Shown in pieces: positions 12,160 through 24,093 of a stretch of 64,000 nucleotides of DNA. The position numbers were made by a program, and so were the translations under genes. Each line of letters opens with the position of its first letter. The stretch's first letter is position 1. This DNA comes from Psilocybe azurescens (Eukaryota; Basidiomycota; Agaricomycetes; Agaricales; Agrocybaceae): assembly GCA_023853785.1 (NCBI GenBank), contig JAJIRX010000940.1:1-64000 (forward strand), given 5' to 3'. The notes below the pieces were generated by a model. That model saw nothing but the letters and a program-made list of their open reading frames with translations. It was not told the DNA's origin and searched no databases.

Positions 12160-12950
12160 AGTTTTGAATCTTTTCGAATCCAGACGTACTTTTCCGGCTA
12201 TTCGCTCAGGATTTCGGGAAGCTCACAAACCAACTATTTGACTACTAATACCTCGAACGCCAATCCGAGAGCGGCGTCCAGAAACAGACGAGTTAGCAGT
12301 CACGACTTCGATATCGAGTGAATTGTGTGGGAAATCACGTTATGTATCGGAGCCAGCCAAACACTACACTGTAAAGTTGCTCATAATTTGTTCTGGGTAG
12401 AACTCGACAATAATATAAAGATCAAACGACATTGAATACATATAAGGCAGACGTTGGTCCATGCCCATGACTCTTCCTGAGTCCCGAATTTCCCACCGGT
12501 TATGAAAACCTGGGATCAAGGTGATCTGCAACGAAGGTGATGAAAAAAGACAAACAAGTAATGTCGAGAAGTGTTCCTACTGCTAATGTCCACATGTAAA
12601 CGGGCGAAGGTAGCGGGAGAGGGTTGTGTGCAAGGTGTACTAGGTGCTACCCGCAAATTTTGTCCTATATGCGGTGATAGGGCAAGTACGAAAATAATAA
12701 GAAAACAAAGGCATGTTGCGCACACTGAGGTGGATGTACGGCGGTGGTAAGGACATTGTAGGCGCTTAAGCCATCGGCAACATATTTTGCTATTTTTTGG
12801 GCACGATGAGAAACTCCTACATCGTGAGTTTCGTGATCGACGACAGTAGATCCTAAGTCGGAGCCATGAACATTCAATGCGGTCTCGTGGGGCCTAAATC
12901 AATACGCCAACAGGTAGGTGTTGGAAGGAAGTGTAGGATTCACGCAATTT
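12160..12950. other. Nothing recognised
   Basis: Short ORFs on both strands without family features. Confidence 0.3.
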
Positions 12951-12952
12951 GA

Positions 12953-14310
12953 TTATCGAGCCCAAAAGGCGCGAACTATTCGGTGACTGATAATCCGTCC
13001 AATCGGCGATCCTTCCAAGATATTGATGCAAGATCCTTTTGTGCACATTTCACGCTCCAGATGTTGTCCTCCGATAGCGGCTCTGCGATTTGTCTTTGTG
13101 GAGGGACTAAATTTCTGGAGAAATTTGATCAAGCGTGCCGATGATATGAAATGTCGACGTAATCGCGAGGACAAAGGAAAAGTAGCATTTACATCTTGTT
13201 GCCGCTGGTATTTGAGTGGAAGGGAAGTTGATGTGGCAAATGGAACGAATGAATAAAAACCGTCGCCACCGGCTAGGTCGGTATAGAGTTCTAATAACGT
13301 CTTCGCCCTCCAGAAGCTGGTAGACATAATGGACGTAGGGACAGAGCCTAGGCAGATGCCATTGAATGTACGAAAGTACAAAAATCAGAAGAGAGACCCA
13401 CTTCGCCTAAATAACATCTGCGTGGCGCCTGTCTCTATTCTCCGACGATATCTGAGAACATTTATCGACCTGCAGCGCGCAGCATCTAATACCGATAGGA
13501 TGCGACATCCCAGAACTCAACGATCGTAAATTATGCTCGACCAATATGTTGTCGAAATTGGCGCCAGAGTTCCTGCGGCCAATTCCACCGGCGAGCTCCT
13601 TGGCGGCATCATTCACGCGGCCATGGGTCATTTCAGGCTGGCCAGTCGTTTGCTTATGCAACTTGAAAAGTTGTAAGTAAGCCGCGATCTGGATGTGGTG
13701 AGAAGAAAGGATCCGACAGCGGGCATGTGGTCGTGTACTGTGTTGGTAGGTTGATGATGGTTGATGATGAGTTTGCGATGACTCTTAAGACGACATTCGA
13801 AGTCGATGAGCTTCAAGTTCCAACGTTCGGAAGTGAGGTCACGTGTCGTCATTTTAGTAGCGCGAAAAAGCGCACTGAGTCAAGCTCGCTCAAGCTCTTC
13901 TTCGTCTGATCATAGATTCCATCGGAATTGTGCGGGGTATGTCATCGAAAATCGAGAGTCTTCCTCTTTGTTCTAGGTCGGGTGCTAATATTCTCCTGCT
14001 CGAGGTCTCCTTCAAGTTCCAAACGATGTGAATAACATTGCCGAACTAATGACAGTCTGAGAGATCTTCTGTGAGCGTTGAATTTCTTTCCCACAAGTAG
14101 ATTAGCGATATTCTCTGGATGAATGGCAGGAGCATGCTTGAAACATAACCAGCGATTTCTTCGCTGGTGGACTAGCACGTCGAACAAGAGGTGTGACGAC
14201 GACCGCTTCCATAACGGTGGCTCTACGTCCATCGTCATCGATTTGGAGGTTGGGACAATTGCCGTGGTTCTGTTACCAGACGCATAAATAACTGTCTTCG
14301 TCAATATATT
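12953..14310 (-). other. Unrecognised minus-strand ORFs
   Basis: Open stretches of 74-142 codons on the minus strand (12953-13381, 13407-13661, 13628-13852, 13942-14304) with mixed composition. I recognise no domain and could not join them convincingly with splice sites. They could be exons of an unknown gene or chance. Confidence 0.2.
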
Positions 14311-14829
14311 GTATGTATGCTATCTAGGTTGATCATTGAATACAATCATTTTAACCAATAGGATGGGATATACAACAAGAGAACGCACCTGATAGAGAAG
14401 CAAATTCTGAGCAAACGAAGATGCTTGATACCCATGAGGTACGGCCTTCCTGGTGACGCGTTTACTGCTTATGCTAACGAGGAATGTGAACGGCGTTGAC
14501 GCTGGCGACGCAGCAAACCATCATACTGGTTGCATAATACGACAAATCGCTCGCGGAAAAATCGAATACAATTGCATCATGGCGGTCAACAGAGACGATG
14601 ATCAGGCTGGACACCGTGTGGAATGCAGCTAACAGGCCACCTTTCAGAAGGGTACAACACCCACAAGTCAATTTGGATATTAAACGTCCAGTTCCAAGGG
14701 AAGGGCACAGAGAAGGCGACGAATTGAATAGATGGGGCGTGCTAATGTCAAACAGAGCACCATGACCTGGACACCACTGAATACAATGCGATAAGTGTCT
14801 TATTGCCTATGCTTGTGGTGGTAGCATTG

Positions 14830-15186
14830 CTAAAGTGATATCGATAGGAGCCCATTCACAAGAAAGCGATATCTACGTGCTGGAGTGGTGACAAGTTCTT
14901 TCCTGAATATTGGGTTGTGATCGGGCATTAAAGGTATTCTCGAATGATGATGAGACGGCCAGGGAATTTCGGCCGTCTGACGGATGGCTTCATGGGTTTC
15001 ACCGAAGTCTGCCAGAAAGACGAATTTAGTACCCTTTTCCAAAACATGCATAAAATGGTTAGTTACTAGAGCCTTTGATACATTTCCACCATCCGGATGA
15101 CTAGGAAGCTGCCGATAGTCAACTGGGTTGACGAGAATATCGAACGTCAATGGTATAAGAGCATCAAAGAAGTTCGCATTATTCAC
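14830..15186 (-). CDS. Hypothetical protein fragment (118 codons)
   Basis: Opens with MNNANFFDALIPLTFDILV and continues with NPVDYRQLPSHPDGGN, KFVFLADFGETHEAIRQTAE and a basic tail. The composition looks protein-like, but I do not recognise a family and see no ribosomal or splice context that would fix the start. It may be one exon of a larger minus-strand gene that includes 14474-14671. Confidence 0.25.
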   Translation of the reverse strand: MNNANFFDALIPLTFDILVNPVDYRQLPSHPDGGNVSKALVTNHFMHVLEKGTKFVFLADFGETHEAIRQTAEIPWPSHHHSRIPLMPDHNPIFRKELVTTPARRYRFLVNGLLSISL

Positions 15187-16013
15187 TTAAGAGGCCTCAG
15201 AGACCGTGAAGACGCAGTGGGCGAAGTCGACAACATGACGATGGAGATGGCATAGCTGCTTTTTAGAAATGTCATTGGAACAGTCATGAAAAAGATTCAA
15301 CAAACTATGGTATCCGAGTTCTTCCAGGACCTATCGACATGGTGTTGTCCAGCTCCAGCCTTGTTGCACGATGCTTCAGCTCAGCGCTTGCATTCAAACG
15401 TTCAACGTTCAACAACTACGTCATTGGAATTGCGTCTATGATCGTTCAGTATGTGCATTGTTAAGTTTATTAGTTTTCAGCTCAAGGACCTTGTCGTACC
15501 GTGAATTGTTTGCGTGACTGCGACGTTTGGGACGTTTGGGACATTCTGTCGATAGCAAGTTGGTAGTGGACGTTGAACGTTGCGGTTGAGATTCTGCCCA
15601 AGTATGGTAGAGTCACAATCATGTCACGGACGATTCCGACATATCAACGTGCAGCCACAGTGTGCAACGTGATCACCGCTAAGTACATCCTGGGGATTCT
15701 TGTGTTCATTCTTGTAGAGCAGCAGCCCAGAACTTCATATTGGGCCGCCTTAACTTCAGTCACTCAATCGTCCTTCAAGGTCTGGCCGCCGTTCATATAG
15801 ATAGCAACAGGCCGTTCTTATTTAAGAACGGCAATCAGCTCCCCAATCTCTTTCATTTGCAGCGACCAGAGGCCGACCAATCATTGAGGCACTAATTTTA
15901 TGACTTGGACACGATGCTGGGCTCGAGGCAGTGACACAGAACATTCCCACATCGTGGTATCGGATTCAACGTTGCTCCCCCCCTTCCCTGCGTCACCCAC
16001 GTAGTCTTCAACC
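15187..16013. other. Intergenic upstream of the NLR gene
   Basis: No gene recognised. It presumably contains the promoter for the + strand gene that starts at 16014. Confidence 0.35.
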
Positions 16014-19000
16014 ATGTCGCCCGATAATCCACTCAATCCACTCAGTGCCACCTTAGGGAGTAAGCACGCTATTCTTATGTCGGTGTTATGCACTTACCTG
16101 TTGTAGATGTCGAAGTAGAAGGCTCTTTGAAAGGGCGGAAGAGATCTCGATTCTATGTCCAGCTCGATATCGATGACCAAAAGGCAGTGATATCTGCAAA
16201 GATCAAGCGTTCTGCTTCAGGCCTCAGATGGGAATGGACTTCAGGAAATGAAATGTGAGTACTGCTTGTATGGATATCGACTTCGATCGATGCTCACTTC
16301 TGGACTCTATCAGCTTGTTTGCGCCGTCGTCAAAGATTGAAATCACGATCTACCAATACCATAAGTTCATATCCGACAAATGCGTAGGCAGGCTTGGCCG
16401 GACTCAAGTCGTGGATATGATAGCAAATGGTGCGTCAAATATTCGCCTTTCTCTGTCTGATTGGTATTGAAAATGATTTATAAATTATCTAGATGCCTGC
16501 TTTGATCTGACGAATGAAAATGGGCTCGTTGTACCTCTCAGAATGAAGATAGCCCTGTCCCCGCTCCCAAATCAGACGACGATATCGAGAACCTGCTGAA
16601 GGAGGTTGATAACAGCGCTTCAAAGCTCAAAAAAGGGAAGGTGTTCTAAGCACTGCTTCGTCAATCGGGCAAGCGTTGCGGTCGATCAAGGCCATTATGG
16701 ATAACTTTTCTCAGGTTCGACATTGAATAATATATGTAGGATAACGGCTGACCGTATCGATTAGGTACATCCAGTACTCAACGCTTCCTGGGTTGTTGTT
16801 TCCGGTGTTTATAAGGTCAATACTCTACTATACATCAAGTGAATTGATACAAACTGTAGATTTTGAACAGATACTGCAAGATATGGATGTGCAGGATGAA
16901 GTGATACGAGAGCTGGCCAACACACTGCGTGAGATGTTGGGGACTGCGGCCGCTGTTCCTGATCTTCCCCAGATTCCAAAGTACAGACAGTGTTATAGAC
17001 GAGATCAGTCGACAATCACTACAGGTTGCTTCGCTCATTCATGAGTATACAAAATTATCCTTCTTGAGTAATTAAATTCTACTCCTCTCCAGTTTGTATG
17101 ACATCTAAAGACTGCTTGTTTGCAGAGCGGACAGTCAAGATACAAGTATCTGATGATCTGAAATCACGCATTTTGCAATGTCAAACCAAATGCATCTCTC
17201 TTCCAGACAGGCTTGCTCTTAGGATTGGCATCAATACACATGCTCAAACTAAACAAATTGGTATAATTCTGCTGATATGATTAATGTATTCTTTTGAACT
17301 GACTTTTGCTGGATATAGGTCAAAATGTGGGCATTATCATTCAGACACTAAATATAATCAAGGATGATGTATTAGGTAATTTCCACTTCTTGTTTATCTA
17401 AAAATTAACTTACCCAATGACTTAGTAACTAAGATTTGCAAATGGTTGTCTGCATCTGACAGCTCCAGGAATTTAAATGAAGCAGATGAGAATCATCAAG
17501 ATGGCACCTGTCTCTGGTTTTTGAAGGAGAGCAATTTTTAAGATGGCAAGATACCTCAGGGCTTCGTGGATTAAGGGAAAGCGTAAGGTTTTATATGATC
17601 CATTTCAACTAGTTGCTGACAACTTCAATAGCTGGAAGTGGTAAAACTATTTTATGGTAAGTCTGCTTGCAGCTTGACTATAGACAGTAAATATTTATGG
17701 CTTCACGGATTGATGAATTGCTTTTGTAGCTCTTCAGTCACTAAAACACTTTCTGAGAAGGAACCACATCTTGTGGTTGTCTACTTTTTTTTGATGGAAG
17801 GGATTCTCAAAATGCATTACAACTTCATGAGAATTTTATACGATCTCTTATCATACAGTTCTCTCACCACTATGGTGGCTTACCTGGAACTTTGGAAAAT
17901 CTGTACAAACACTGTGGTGATCATCATCAGCCTTCAGTTAGTCAGCTTCAGAAAATTCTTCAAGATATTCTTGATCAGTTTTCTCATGCTTATATCATCA
18001 CGCCTTGATGAATGCACTGATCGTGCAAAACCTTGGATTGGATTTCTAAACTTGTTGAAAATGCTAATCAATCAGTGACAAATATTCACATTTTAGTAAC
18101 TAGTCGACCAGAACAAGACATTGAAAACAAATTCAATCAATTGTCTCTTGCTGTGATTGATATTGCAGAGGCAACACGACAGGATATTGCTGATGTTCTG
18201 AATGTCCAAATGGATTTAAAGTTTAGAAAGTATAGTCAAGAGAGTCAAAGTGAAATCAAAACTCAATTGAATGAAAGAGCAGATGGATCGTATGTTTTAT
18301 TTTGTGTATAGATTTGCATATTACAATTGACAACTGATGCTATGTTTTTGGATACTAGTTTTCGATGGATGGCTTTTACAACTCCAGGAGCTGGCAAAAT
18401 GTTATAGTGAAGATGCTGTGATGAAGCAATTAGCAAGGCTGCCAGATGGTCTAAATGAGATTTATGACCAAATCTTGAAGGCAATCGACAAGAAATATCT
18501 TGCTGAAACTTTGACATTCCTTCCAATTGGTTGGCTTTTTCAATACGTCCAATGAATATTGTGGAGCTTGCTGAAACCGTGACAGTGGATTTTGATGTTC
18601 AAGATGGTCCTGTTTTTAACTCTAAAAAACGGTACAACAATCCACATGACTTGTTAACAAGGTGTTCAAGTCTTGTTATTGAATCAAATGGTCAGTAATA
18701 AATATTTCATAATATTAGATTTATATATGTACTGACAAATTAAACAGGTATTGTCAAGCTCTCACATTTTTCTGTTAAAGAACATCTTCTGTCTATGACT
18801 GTCAGTGAAGCTTTCAAGATAAATAAAGAAATTTCACATTCAAAGATTGCAGAAATTTGTGTGATCTATCTTCTGCAATTCAATTATGTGGAGTCTTTGA
18901 CGGAGAATATACTTCAATCTGTTCCACTTGCACAATACGCAGCTCAGCATTGGATTAATCATGTGAGATTAGGAAAAATGAATTCTGTGCTCTACAAGCT

Positions 19001-19090
19001 GGTATTTAGCCTGTTCACATTTGAAAGTGTATTTATCAAATGAGTACAAATCCACAATATTGATGCATTCTGGGAAAGGCCTAAACAAGA
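16014..19090 (+). pseudogene. C2-like plus NACHT head of a fungal NOD-like receptor, frame-broken
   Basis: Exon 1 (16014-16059) and exon 2 (from 16107) join to MSPDNPLNPLSATLG-N-VEVEGSLKGRKRSRFYV, a C2-like N-terminus common in Agaricomycete NLRs. Following segments are LKEVDNSASKLKKGK (about 16600), RELANTLREMLGTAAAVPDLP (about 16905), WIKGKAGSGKT with the P-loop at about 17633-17647 (an intron interrupts it), and LVVVYFFFDGRDSQNALQLH. Then come a Walker B-like LDECTDRAK (about 18006), VTSRPEQDIENKF (about 18097), LPDGLNEIYDQILKAIDKKY, and VKLSHFSVKEHLL (about 18757). NACHT ATPases act as oligomerising switches in NLR signalling. The reading frame changes at least ten times (for example near 16540, 16645, 16978, 17510, 17795, 18005, 18035, 18365 and 18530), so the head cannot be translated as it stands. 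Confidence 0.8.
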
Positions 19091-19189
19091 CTTGTGTGTA
19101 AAAAAATGAAATTCAAATTCCCTCTGTATTATGCATCATTATCTGGAATGGAGCAAGTTTTAAAAGATTTGTTAAAGCAAACAAAAGAT

Positions 19190-22100
19190 GTGAATACACA
19201 AGGAGGGGAGTATGGCAATGCACTCCAGGCATGTCATAAAGGCCATGAGGCAATTGTCAAGCTGCTGCTGGAAAACGGGCAGACATAAATACACAAGGAG
19301 GATATTTTGGCAATGCACTCCAGGCTGCATGTTATAAAGGCCATGAAGCAATTGTCAAGCTGCTGCTGGAAAATAAAGCAGACATAAATGCACAAGGAGG
19401 ACGGTATGGCAATGCACTCCAGGCTGCATGTTATGATGGCCATGAAGCAATTGTCAAGCTGCTGCTGGAAAATAAAGCAGACATAAATACACAAGGAGGA
19501 TATTTTGGCAATGCACTCCAGGCTGCATGTTATAAAGGCCATGAAGCAATTGTCAAGCTGCTGCTGGAAAATAAAGCAGACATAAATGCACAAGGAGGAC
19601 GGTATGGCAATGCACTCCAGGCTGCATGTTATGATGGCCATGAAGCAATTGTCAAGCTGCTGCTGGAAAATAAAGCAGACACAAGTGCACAAGGAGGATT
19701 GTATGGCAATGCACTCCAGACTGCATGTTGTTATGGCCATGAAGCAATTGTCAAGCTGCTGCTGGAAAATAAAGCAGACATAAATACACAAGGAGGATGG
19801 TATGGCAATGCACTCCAGGCTGCATGTTATGATGGCCATGAAGCAATTGTCAAGCTGCTGCTGGAAAATAAAGCAGACATAAATGCACAAGGAGGACAGT
19901 ATGGCAATGCACTCCAGGCTGCATGTTATGATGGCCATGAAGCAATTGTCAAGCTGCTGCTGGAAAATAAAGCAGACATAAATGCACAAGGAGAAGAGTA
20001 TAGTAATGTACTCCAGGCTGCATGTTGTTATGGCTATGAAGCAATTGTCAAGCTGCTGCTGGAAAATGAAGCAGATATAAATGCACAAGGAGGAGAGTAT
20101 GGCAATGCACTCCAGGCTGCATGTTGTGATGGCCATGAAGCAATTGTCAAGCTGCTGCTAGAAAATAAAGCAGATATAAATGCACAAGGAGGAAAGTATG
20201 GCAATGCACTCCAGGCTGCATGTTATTATGGCCATGAAGCAATTGTCAAGCTGCTGCTAGAAAATAAAGCAGATATAAATGCACAAGGAGGAGAGTATAG
20301 CAATGCACTCCAGGCTGCATGTTATAAAGGCCATGAAGCAATTGTCAAGCTGCTGCTGGAAAATAAAGCAGACACAAGTGCACAAGGAGGATTGTATGGC
20401 AATGCACTCCAGACTGCATGTTGTTATGGCCATGAAGCAATTGTCAAGCTGCTGCTGGAAAATGAAGCAGACATAAATACACAAGGAGGAGAGTATGGCA
20501 ATGCACTCCAGGCTGCATGTTATAAAGGCCATGAAGCAATTGTCAAGCTGCTGCTAGAAAATAAAGCAGATATAAATGCACAAGGAGGATGGTATGGCAA
20601 TGCACTCCAGGCTGCATGTTATAAAGGCCATGAAGCAATTGTCAAGCTGCTGCTAGAAAATAAAGCAGATATAAATGCACAAGGAGGAGAGTATAGCAAT
20701 GCACTCCAGGCTGCATGTTATAAAGGCCATGAAGCAATTGTCAAGCTGCTGCTGGAAAATAAAGCAGACATAAATACACAAGAAGGATGGTATGGCAATG
20801 CACTCCAGGCTGCATGTTATAAAGGCCATGAAGCAATTGTCAAGCTGCTGCTGGAAAATAAAGCAGACATAAACGCACAAGGAGGATTGTATGGCAATGC
20901 ACTCCAGACTGCATGTTATGATGGCCATGAAGAAATTGTCAAGCTGCTGCTGGAAAATAAAGCAGATATAAATGCACAAGGAGGATGGTATGGCAATGCA
21001 CTCCAGGCTGCATGTTGTTATGGCTATGAAGCAATTGTCAAGCTGCTGCTAGAAAATGAAGCAGACATAAATGCACAAGGAGGAGAGTATGGCAATGCAC
21101 TCCAGGCTGCATGTTATTATGGCCATAAAGCAATTGTCAAGCTGCTGCTGGAAAATAAAGCAGACATAAATGCACAAGGAGGATTGTATGGCAATGCACT
21201 CCAGGCTGCATGTTATAAAGGCCATAAAGCAATTGTCAAGCTGCTGCTGGAAAATGAAGCAGACATAAATGCACAAGGAGGAGAGTATGGCAATGCACTC
21301 CAGGCTGCATGTTATGATGGCCATAAAGAAATTGTCAAGCTGCTGCTGAAAAATAAAGCAGACATAAATGCACAAGGAGAAGAGTATAGCAATGTACTCC
21401 AGGCTGCATGTCATTATGGCTATGAAGCAATTGTCAAGCTGCTGCTGGAAAATGAAGCAGATATAAATGCACAAGGAGGAGAGTATGGCAATGCACTCCA
21501 GGCTGCATGTTATGATGGCCATAAAGAAATTGTCAAGCTGCTGCTGGAAAATAAAGCAGACATAAATGCACAAGGAGAAGAGTATAGCAATGTACTCCAG
21601 GCTGCATATCGTTATGGCTATGAAGCAATTGTCAAGCTGCTGCTGGAAAATAATGCAGACATAAATGCACAAGGAGGATTGTATGGCAATGCACTCCAGG
21701 CTGCATGTTATTATGGCCATGAAGCAATTGTCAAGCTGCTGCTGGAAAATGAAGCAGACATAAATGCACAAGGAGGAGAGTATGGCAATGCACTCCAGGC
21801 TGCATGTTATGATGGCCATGAAGCAATTGTCAAGCTGCTGCTGGAAAATGAAGCAGATATAAATGCACAAGGAGGAGAGTATGGCAATGCACTCCAGGCT
21901 GCATGTTATAAAGGCCATGAGGCAATTGTCAAGCTGCTGCTGGAAAATAAAGCAGACATAAATACACAAGGAGGATATTTTGGCAATGCACTCCAGGCTG
22001 CATGTTATGATGGCCATGAAGCAATTGTCAAGCTGCTGCTGGAAAATAAAGCAGACATAAATACACAAGGAGGATATTTTGGCAATGCACTCCTGGCTGC

Positions 22101-24070
22101 ATGTTATGATGGCCATGAAGCAATTGTCAAGCTGCTGCTGGAAAATAAAGCAGACATAAATGCACAAGGAGGATTGTATGGCAATGCAGTCCAGGCTGCA
22201 TGTTATTATGGCCATGAAGCAATTGTCAAGCTGCTGCTGGAAAATGAAGCAGACATAAATGCACAAGGAGGAGAGTATGGCAATGCACTCCAGGCTGCAA
22301 GTTATTATGGCCATGAAGCAATTGTCAAGCTGCTGCTGGAAAATGAAGCAGACATAAATGCACAAGGAGGACAGTATGGCAATGCACTCCTGGCTGCATG
22401 TTATGATGGCCATGAAGCAATTGTCAAGCTGCTGCTGGAAAATGAAGCAGATATAAATGCACAAGGAGGAGAGTATGGCAATGCACTCCAGGCTGCATGT
22501 TGTTATGGCCAAGAAGCAATTGTCAAGCTGCTGCTGGAATATAAAGCAGACATAAATGCACAAGAAGGAGAGTATGGCAATGCACTCCAGGCTGCATGTT
22601 ATAAAGGCCATGAAGCAATTGTCAAGCTGCTGCTGGAAAATGAAGCAGATATAAATGCACAAGGAGGAGAGTATGGCAATGCACTCCAGGCTGCATGTTG
22701 TGATGGCCATGAAGCAATTGTCAAGCTGCTGCTAGAAAATAAAGCAGATATAAATGCACAAGGAGGAGAGTATGGCAATGCACTCCAGGCTGCATGTTAT
22801 TATGGCCATGAAGCAATTGTCAAGCTGCTGCTGGAAAATGAAGCAGACATAAATGCACAAGGAGGAGAGTATGGCAATGCACTCCAGGCTGCATGTTATG
22901 ATGGCCATGAAGCAATTGTCAAGCTGCTGCTGGAAAATGAAGCAGATATAAATGCACAAGGAGGAGAGTATAGCAATGCACTCCAGGCTGCATGTTATAA
23001 AGGCCATGAAGCAATTGTCAAGCTGCTGCTGGAAAATAAAGCAGACATAAATACACAAGGAGGATATTTTGGCAATGCACTCCTGGCTGCATGTTATGAT
23101 GGCCATGAAGCAATTGTCAAGCTGCTGCTGGAAAATAAAGCAGACATAAATGCACAAGGAGGATTGTATGGCAATGCACTCCAGGCTGCATGTTATTATG
23201 GCCATGAAGCAATTGTCAAGCTGCTGCTGGAAAATGAAGCAGACATAAATGCACAAGGAGGAGAGTATGGCAATGCACTCCAGGCTGCAAGTTATTATGG
23301 CCATGAAGCAATTGTCAAGCTGCTGCTGGAAAATGAAGCAGACATAAATGCACAAGGAGGACAGTATGGCAATGCACTCCTGGCTGCATGTTATGATGGC
23401 CATGAAGCAATTGTCAAGCTGCTGCTGGAAAATGAAGCAGATATAAATGCACAAGGAGGAGAGTATGGCAATGCACTCCAGGCTGCATGTTGTGATGGCC
23501 ATGAAGCAATTGTCAAGCTGCTGCTAGAAAATAAAGCAGATATAAATGCACAAGGAGGATGGTATGGCAATGCACTCCAGGCTGCATGTTGTTATGGCTA
23601 TGAAGCAATTGTCAAGCTGCTGCTGGAAAATGAAGCGGACATAAATGCACAAGGAGGAAAGTATGGCAATGCACTCCAGGCTGCATGTTATGATGGCCAT
23701 GAAGAAATTGTCAAGCTGCTGCTGGAATATAAAGCAGACATAAATGCACAAGGAGGAGAGTATGGCAATGCACTCCAGGCTGCATGTTGTGATGGCCATG
23801 AAGCAATTGTCAAGCTGCTGCTGGAATATAAAGCAGACATAAATACACAAGGAGGACAGTATGGCAATGCACTCCTGGCTGCATGTTGTGATGGCCATGA
23901 AGCAATTGTCAAGCTGCTGCTGGAAAATAAAGCAGACATAAATGCACCAGGAGGAGAGTATGGCAATGCACTCCAGGCTGCATCTACTGGAGGTTGTAAA
24001 ACAATTGTCATGCTTTTACAAGAGAATTTGGTACAGCTAAATGCAGACATAAACGGTGTTGTATCAGATT
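19190..24070 (+). repeat. 99-bp coding minisatellite with higher-order duplication
   Basis: The unit length of 99 bp keeps frame. A block of about 430 bp at 22050-22480 recurs 990 bp (ten units) later at 23040-23470 with very few differences. The preceding unit is displaced by 1089 bp (eleven units), so one unit was gained or lost inside the duplicated block. A rarer variant (ACAAGTGCAC) occurs at 19681 and again exactly 693 bp (seven units) later at 20374. Confidence 0.9.
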
Positions 24071-24093
24071 CTGGTATCCAAAACTCATCTTGA
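19190..24093 (+). CDS. Ankyrin-repeat array, C-terminal sensor of the NLR
   Basis: About 49 tandem 99-bp units. The 33-residue consensus, in pieces, is GGEYGNALQAACYDGHEA followed by IVKLLLENKADINAQ. From 19699 to the stop at 24093 there are 1464 uninterrupted codons. The same frame is open back to about 19279, where one base is missing after LLLEN relative to later units. The array ends with a degenerate cap (TGGCKTIVMLLQEN) and SDSGIQNSS. No start codon belongs to it; it is the 3' part of the NLR gene beginning at 16014. Units are nearly identical in DNA. Variation sits at the residue before Y in the hairpin (E, W, L, Q, K, R), at the CY/CC and D/K/Y pair before GH, and at N/Y and K/E near the end of helix 2. 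In fungal NLRs such repeats are thought to recognise ligands. Confidence 0.9.

Noticed and set aside
19234..23898. Long periodic ORFs on the minus strand of the ankyrin array (up to 553 codons, Cys/Ile/Phe-rich)
   Set aside because: They arise because a 99-bp unit without a stop in one antisense frame keeps that frame open in every copy. They have no start context or family resemblance, and the sense strand explains the sequence.
19190..24070. CRISPR-like array
   Set aside because: Units are 99 bp without unique spacers, are coding, and the window is eukaryotic.
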